DNA of 64,000 bases, from positions 2,666,001-2,730,000 of the forward strand of contig OZ254079.1 in the NCBI GenBank assembly GCA_965267475.1, given 5' to 3'. Below the pieces are notes generated by a model. That model was not told the origin of the DNA, ran no database searches, and worked only from the letters and a program-made list of their open reading frames with translations. The DNA is from JBCBKU01 sp965267475 (GTDB lineage: Bacteria > Pseudomonadota > Alphaproteobacteria > Rhodobacterales > Rhodobacteraceae). The position numbers were made by a program, and so were the translations under genes. Shown here in pieces: positions 60,909-64,000 of this stretch. The first letter of the stretch is position 1, and each line of letters opens with the position of its first letter.

Positions 60909-61176
60909 GCTCGATCGCGATCAGAACCAGGATCAGGGCCCAGCGATACCTCGTGTCGTCCAGGAACGGCTCGGGCAGACAGGGGCGCCGCAACCCCGCC
61001 GCCATCAAGGACCCGTCGCCCCAGATCGGATGGGCCCGCCCCGTCGACAGGCGCACCTGATCGGCACGCCGGGCTTCCGCCATGATCCGACGCAGCACCC
61101 ACGGCCAGCGCGACAAGGGATGCGGCATCAACACCCGCGCCAGCACCGAAGCATCGCCAAGGGCTGGGCGGCGCAT
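60850..61176 (-). CDS. small GTA-cluster-linked protein (DUF7742-like)
   Basis: A 108-residue protein with A-E-A-R-R-A-D-Q-V-R-L-S-T-G-R-A-H-P-I-W-G-D-G-S-L-M in the centre. This looks like the small conserved protein that follows the DUF2793 gene at the end of many Rhodobacteraceae GTA clusters. Its role is unknown. It starts 3 nt after the DUF2793 stop. The last ~25 codons run over the convergent DksA-type gene and may not be conserved. Confidence 0.6.
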   Translation of the reverse strand: MRRPALGDASVLARVLMPHPLSRWPWVLRRIMAEARRADQVRLSTGRAHPIWGDGSLMAAGLRRPCLPEPFLDDTRYRWALILVLIAIEPSLSRKTGRAGVRDRVSNG

Positions 61177-61179
61177 GGC

Positions 61180-61890
61180 CTATGCGCCCGGCACTGTGAT
61201 TTCGGCAAGATGAACCGCCAGCCGCACGGTGCCGCCTGTGAAATCGCCGCCCTCGCCCGTCAAACGCAAAGCCGTCCCGGCGTAATAGGCTTGCGGCGAA
61301 CCGGTCACGCCCAGCGCATAGGATCCCGACACAAGACCAAGCCCACTTCCATACCGGTCGTCCGACCCCGCAACGCCAATCCGCCAATTCGTCAGAGTAC
61401 CGGTGATGTCCGCCAGAACCCGCCCCGTAACGCCAAAGACGATCGCATTTGCCGGGATCACTGCCGTGGTGTCCGACGTCGCACCGGCCCCGATGACGTG
61501 ATCGACCTCGACAACGCGGTGGCAAAAAGCGGCGCCGCTTGGCGACACGGCCGCCGCCCCGGGCACCCAGGTCGAGCCAATGCACAAAGCCACGGCACCT
61601 TCATCTTCCACCCAGGCACGCCAGCCCGGACGCGGCGCGAGATACGTCCAACCGCCATTGGCAAAATGCGCAATGTTGCCGTCCTGGCCGGCCCAGGCTC
61701 CCGTCGCGCCCGTGGGGACACTATAACAAAGCCCGTCGACCGGACTGCCCGGAGGCGCAAGCGAGGACTGTGACGCCAGCGTCAGTTGCACATTGGCATC
61801 CGCCTTTACCAACGCCTCGTTCACCGTCACATGTTTCTGGGCCTGCGCCGGATCAATCAGCGGCAGCTTCAGCTTTTCGGTCTCAGCCAT
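61180..61890 (-). CDS. DUF2793-domain protein of the GTA cluster
   Basis: A 236-residue protein. The N-terminal half is the DUF2793 pattern: L-P-L-I-D-P-A-Q-A-Q-K-H-V-T-V-N-E-A-L, then P-P-G-S-P-V-D-G-L-C-Y and W-A-G-Q-D-G-N-I-A-H. The C-terminal half is beta-rich and Gly/Thr-rich, suggesting a surface or fibre module. DUF2793 proteins are typically encoded directly after GTA gp15, as here (8-nt overlap). They may be tail-associated adhesins; this is inference. Confidence 0.85.
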   Translation of the reverse strand: MAETEKLKLPLIDPAQAQKHVTVNEALVKADANVQLTLASQSSLAPPGSPVDGLCYSVPTGATGAWAGQDGNIAHFANGGWTYLAPRPGWRAWVEDEGAVALCIGSTWVPGAAAVSPSGAAFCHRVVEVDHVIGAGATSDTTAVIPANAIVFGVTGRVLADITGTLTNWRIGVAGSDDRYGSGLGLVSGSYALGVTGSPQAYYAGTALRLTGEGGDFTGGTVRLAVHLAEITVPGA

Positions 61891-64000
61891 CGATATCTAT
61901 CCTCTTGGAAAACCCGGGCCCGAACCGGTCGGAAATCTGGGCCACATCAATCTGATACGGGGCAACAACCCCGTCCGCTGCCTGATCCGCGGCGGTATAT
62001 GTCCAGGTCGGTGACCCGACCGTCTCGTCACGGATGGTCGTCCCGCCCTGGATCACCTGCACGCGGTAGGCCTCGGTGGACTCACCCAAGGGCACGTCCG
62101 TGCCCTCCCAACTGTCGCCATCGATCCGGGTCCGCCGGACCCATGTCACGACCAGGTCTCCGCCCGAAGGCTCGGCAGCAAGATGGGCGGGCGCGTAAGG
62201 TCGCAATCCGACCCCGGTCGCCACATGCTGAAGCTGAACATAGCTCGCGTGGTCATAGGGCAGCGCGGCCGGCCCGATGCGATAGTTCCGGGCAAGCCCA
62301 CGGGCCGAGGATGGCAAGACCGACTGCCGCAACGCCCCGTCGATCAGGACGAACCGGCTGCCGACCGGCCATGCCGAAGGGATCAATGGCTCGGTCCCCG
62401 CCTGTCCGCGAAGGCGCAGCGTCAGGTCAAAGGTGTCGTCATCCACAAGCTCGGCCCCGGCAAACTGGAACACCTCCCAATCGCCCGAAACACCATCCCC
62501 AATGGCTGCGATATTCGCACCGTTCAGAACATCCATCTGGCTTGCCGCCAGAAGCGCACCCCGCGACAGCTTGACGCGCAGCGCTGGCCCATTGTCCCAA
62601 AGACCGGGTGCTGCGGCCACCAAGGGCGACAGTGTCTCACCAATTGTGGCAGGCGCCGTCACTTGGGTATCAAGCGCAAAACCGTTCTCGGTGGCCGACC
62701 GGAACACATTGACGGCCCCCGACCACGGATCAGCAGTCACCGCGATATGGGGCGCGTGGGGAACCTCGTCGCCCGAAATCAGCGGCAAGTCCAACATCAA
62801 CGGAAAGACCGGCAAAGGCGCCACGAAACTTGCCGCCGCCGGCAATGTTTCGGGCAGATCCGAAGGTTCCTGAACCTCGCGCTCGATCCGGATGGCATCA
62901 ACCACTTGCAGATCGGCGGCCTCCACCTGATCGATCCGGAAATACGCCGTGCCTTCGTCGTTCTGAAGGGCAACGACATCGCCCGCGCCCCGTTCAAGTG
63001 CCGACGGCGGCAAGGCGAACCGCACCCGGTCCCGCCCGATCCGGGCCTCAGCGAGCCACCGCTCGGTGATGGCCTGGGCTTCGGCAGGTCCAAGGACCAA
63101 CGGCAAATCGGTCTGAGTGACCGCGACGCTGCTCTCATCGGCGAAGATCGCCTCGGTCGCCCGGATCTCATAGGCGCCTTCGGATTCTATGAAATTCAGC
63201 CGTAAGCGGCCCGCGGTTTCGGCCTCGGGGCCACGCATGGCAACAATGTCCGCATCGACCTCTCCTGATACCGCCACCTGGTCCGGCGTGACCTGCCCGT
63301 GCACAGCGCCGGTCCGTGACCGGAAAACCAGCGTCCCGTCCCGTTCGATCGCGTCGAACCCATAGGCCAGCATCAAGGGCTGCAACGCCGCCCGCGCGGT
63401 CGCATTGTCCTGAACGGCATAGCCTTTGACGAGCCCGTAAAGCTCGGACACTTCGATATCCGTCACACCGGCGCTCGCACAGATCTCCTTCACGACCGAG
63501 GCTAACGTCCGCGACGCCATCCGCCCATTCAGCCAATGGCCTCGCGCATAGTTCTCGCCATCCGACAATTTCGTCAGATCCGTCGGAAAATACGGATAGG
63601 GCCGCATGTCCCAGGCCCAGACAAAGGCCTTGGAGGCATCGACCATCGGCCCGGAATAGACCGGTGATATCGGGTTGTTCGCCGCGTCTCCCCAATGTCC
63701 CAGCAGCGCCGTCAGATATTGCCACTGGATCAGGTCGTCCCGTCGCCCGGTCGACCCCCTTGGCAAGGCGCTCTCCGAGGATTTGTCATCCAGAAACACG
63801 TTCGGCTGGTTGGTCCCCTTGTCGACCGCAGGACAACCGATCTCATCCAGCCAGGCGGCATCAAATTGGGGGCCTCGCAAAGCCTCCGGGTCCTGCGCCG
63901 AAAAGACCTGGGCAATCGCCCCGTTCGGCCAGACCAAACGGCGCTTCGTTGCCTCCCAGACCGGGCGCCTGTCGGGCGACACGCAGGCCATGATGCCGCT
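61883..64000 (-). CDS. chimeric GTA ORF: terminase (gp2) segment fused to C-terminal half of gp15 tail protein (cut by window edge)
   Basis: The open frame enters at 64000 and runs ~705 residues to the stop. Its first ~53 visible residues are large-terminase sequence: K-R-R-L-V-W-P-N-G-A, F-S-A-Q-D-P-E-A-L-R-G-P-Q-F-D-A-A-W-L-D-E (TerL ATPase Walker B region). From 63841 down it is GTA gp15: G-C-P-A-V-D-K-G-T-N-Q-P-N-V-F, K-S-S-E-S-A-L-P, N-P-I-S-P-V-Y, F-V-W-A-W-D-M-R-P and G-H-W-L-N-G-R, then the beta-rich hub/host-specificity part to the end. In intact clusters these two genes are separated by about a dozen structural genes. The frame is preserved across the junction (63839-63853). An ATG at 63991 is internal to the terminase part. 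Confidence 0.82.
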   Translation of the reverse strand, partial: SGIMACVSPDRRPVWEATKRRLVWPNGAIAQVFSAQDPEALRGPQFDAAWLDEIGCPAVDKGTNQPNVFLDDKSSESALPRGSTGRRDDLIQWQYLTALLGHWGDAANNPISPVYSGPMVDASKAFVWAWDMRPYPYFPTDLTKLSDGENYARGHWLNGRMASRTLASVVKEICASAGVTDIEVSELYGLVKGYAVQDNATARAALQPLMLAYGFDAIERDGTLVFRSRTGAVHGQVTPDQVAVSGEVDADIVAMRGPEAETAGRLRLNFIESEGAYEIRATEAIFADESSVAVTQTDLPLVLGPAEAQAITERWLAEARIGRDRVRFALPPSALERGAGDVVALQNDEGTAYFRIDQVEAADLQVVDAIRIEREVQEPSDLPETLPAAASFVAPLPVFPLMLDLPLISGDEVPHAPHIAVTADPWSGAVNVFRSATENGFALDTQVTAPATIGETLSPLVAAAPGLWDNGPALRVKLSRGALLAASQMDVLNGANIAAIGDGVSGDWEVFQFAGAELVDDDTFDLTLRLRGQAGTEPLIPSAWPVGSRFVLIDGALRQSVLPSSARGLARNYRIGPAALPYDHASYVQLQHVATGVGLRPYAPAHLAAEPSGGDLVVTWVRRTRIDGDSWEGTDVPLGESTEAYRVQVIQGGTTIRDETVGSPTWTYTAADQAADGVVAPYQIDVAQISDRFGPGFSKRIDIDG

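Noticed and set aside
1..64000. CRISPR arrays, rRNA or tRNA genes, transposases, integrases
   Set aside because: Looked for in all gaps. No spaced direct repeats, no tRNA-like cloverleaf, and no transposase or integrase motif was recognised; the only mobile-element-related sequence is the GTA remnant at the right edge.

Overview
The window is high-GC, densely packed alphaproteobacterial chromosome, most probably from a marine Rhodobacteraceae (Roseobacter-group) bacterium. Supporting signs are a HemA-type 5-aminolevulinate synthase behind a perfect FNR-type box, a pyruvate dehydrogenase operon whose E1-beta carries its own lipoyl domain, a SitABCD/MntABCD-type metal transporter, a LacI-controlled inositol cluster, a DUF1127 protein, and the 3' end of a gene transfer agent (GTA) cluster. 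I saw no rRNA or tRNA gene, CRISPR array or insertion sequence.

Layout. 1-2.6 kb: hemA (cut by the left edge), a secreted DUF4189-like protein and an M20 peptidase. 2.6-9 kb: guaA behind three tandem hairpins, two FkbM-type methyltransferases, two EamA exporters and a FadL/OmpP1-type outer-membrane protein. 9-19 kb (minus strand): kdsB/kdsD for Kdo synthesis, a four-gene Mn/Zn-type ABC importer with twin operators in its promoter, malQ, and a membrane-anchored STAND NTPase translationally coupled to malQ. 19-24.7 kb: yebC, an SLC13 permease, the LacI regulator with two operators in front of it, a MmyB-type regulator divergent from a small membrane protein, and a DUF1304 protein. 24.7-32.5 kb: an inositol catabolic region. 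Two Gfo/Idh/MocA dehydrogenases and an IolE-like dehydratase run left, and iolD-iolC-iolB-aldolase runs right, from a shared promoter region holding a perfect LacI palindrome identical in core to the one in front of the lacI gene. 32.7-43.8 kb: a second SLC13 permease, a YmdB-like phosphodiesterase, 5-formyl-THF cyclo-ligase, MgtE, guanine deaminase, an RhlE-type helicase, an ATC-hydrolase-like protein, an 8-oxoguanine deaminase-like amidohydrolase and a HisN-type phosphatase. 43.8-52 kb: regulators (XRE, LysR), a quinone oxidoreductase, DUF1127, BI-1, a cupin, an AidB-like dehydrogenase, FtsB, a heme-type membrane protein with a Tat-exported partner, and an NTF2-like protein. 52-57.3 kb: pdhA-pdhB-DUF5076 and pdhC, split by an opposite-strand polysaccharide pyruvyl transferase. 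57.3-60.9 kb: a RES/Xre toxin-antitoxin pair, cysK, cysE and a DksA/TraR-type zinc-finger protein. 60.9-64 kb: the end of the GTA cluster.

The most striking points are these. (1) The last ORF is an in-frame chimera of GTA terminase (gp2) sequence joined directly to the C-terminal half of the gp15 tail/host-specificity protein, which implies loss of everything between (or an assembly collapse). (2) A repeat family occurs three times at gene ends: a GC-rich hairpin with a conserved 15-nt loop that in two copies is a canonical four-run G-quadruplex motif. (3) Three consecutive perfect hairpins, each with a 5-nt loop and with an alternative pairing between the first two, precede guaA. (4) Several operators can be read directly: LacI/inositol, the metal transporter, the toxin-antitoxin pair, MmyB, and FNR/hemA.

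Product names rest on motif and family recognition by eye, with no database search behind them.
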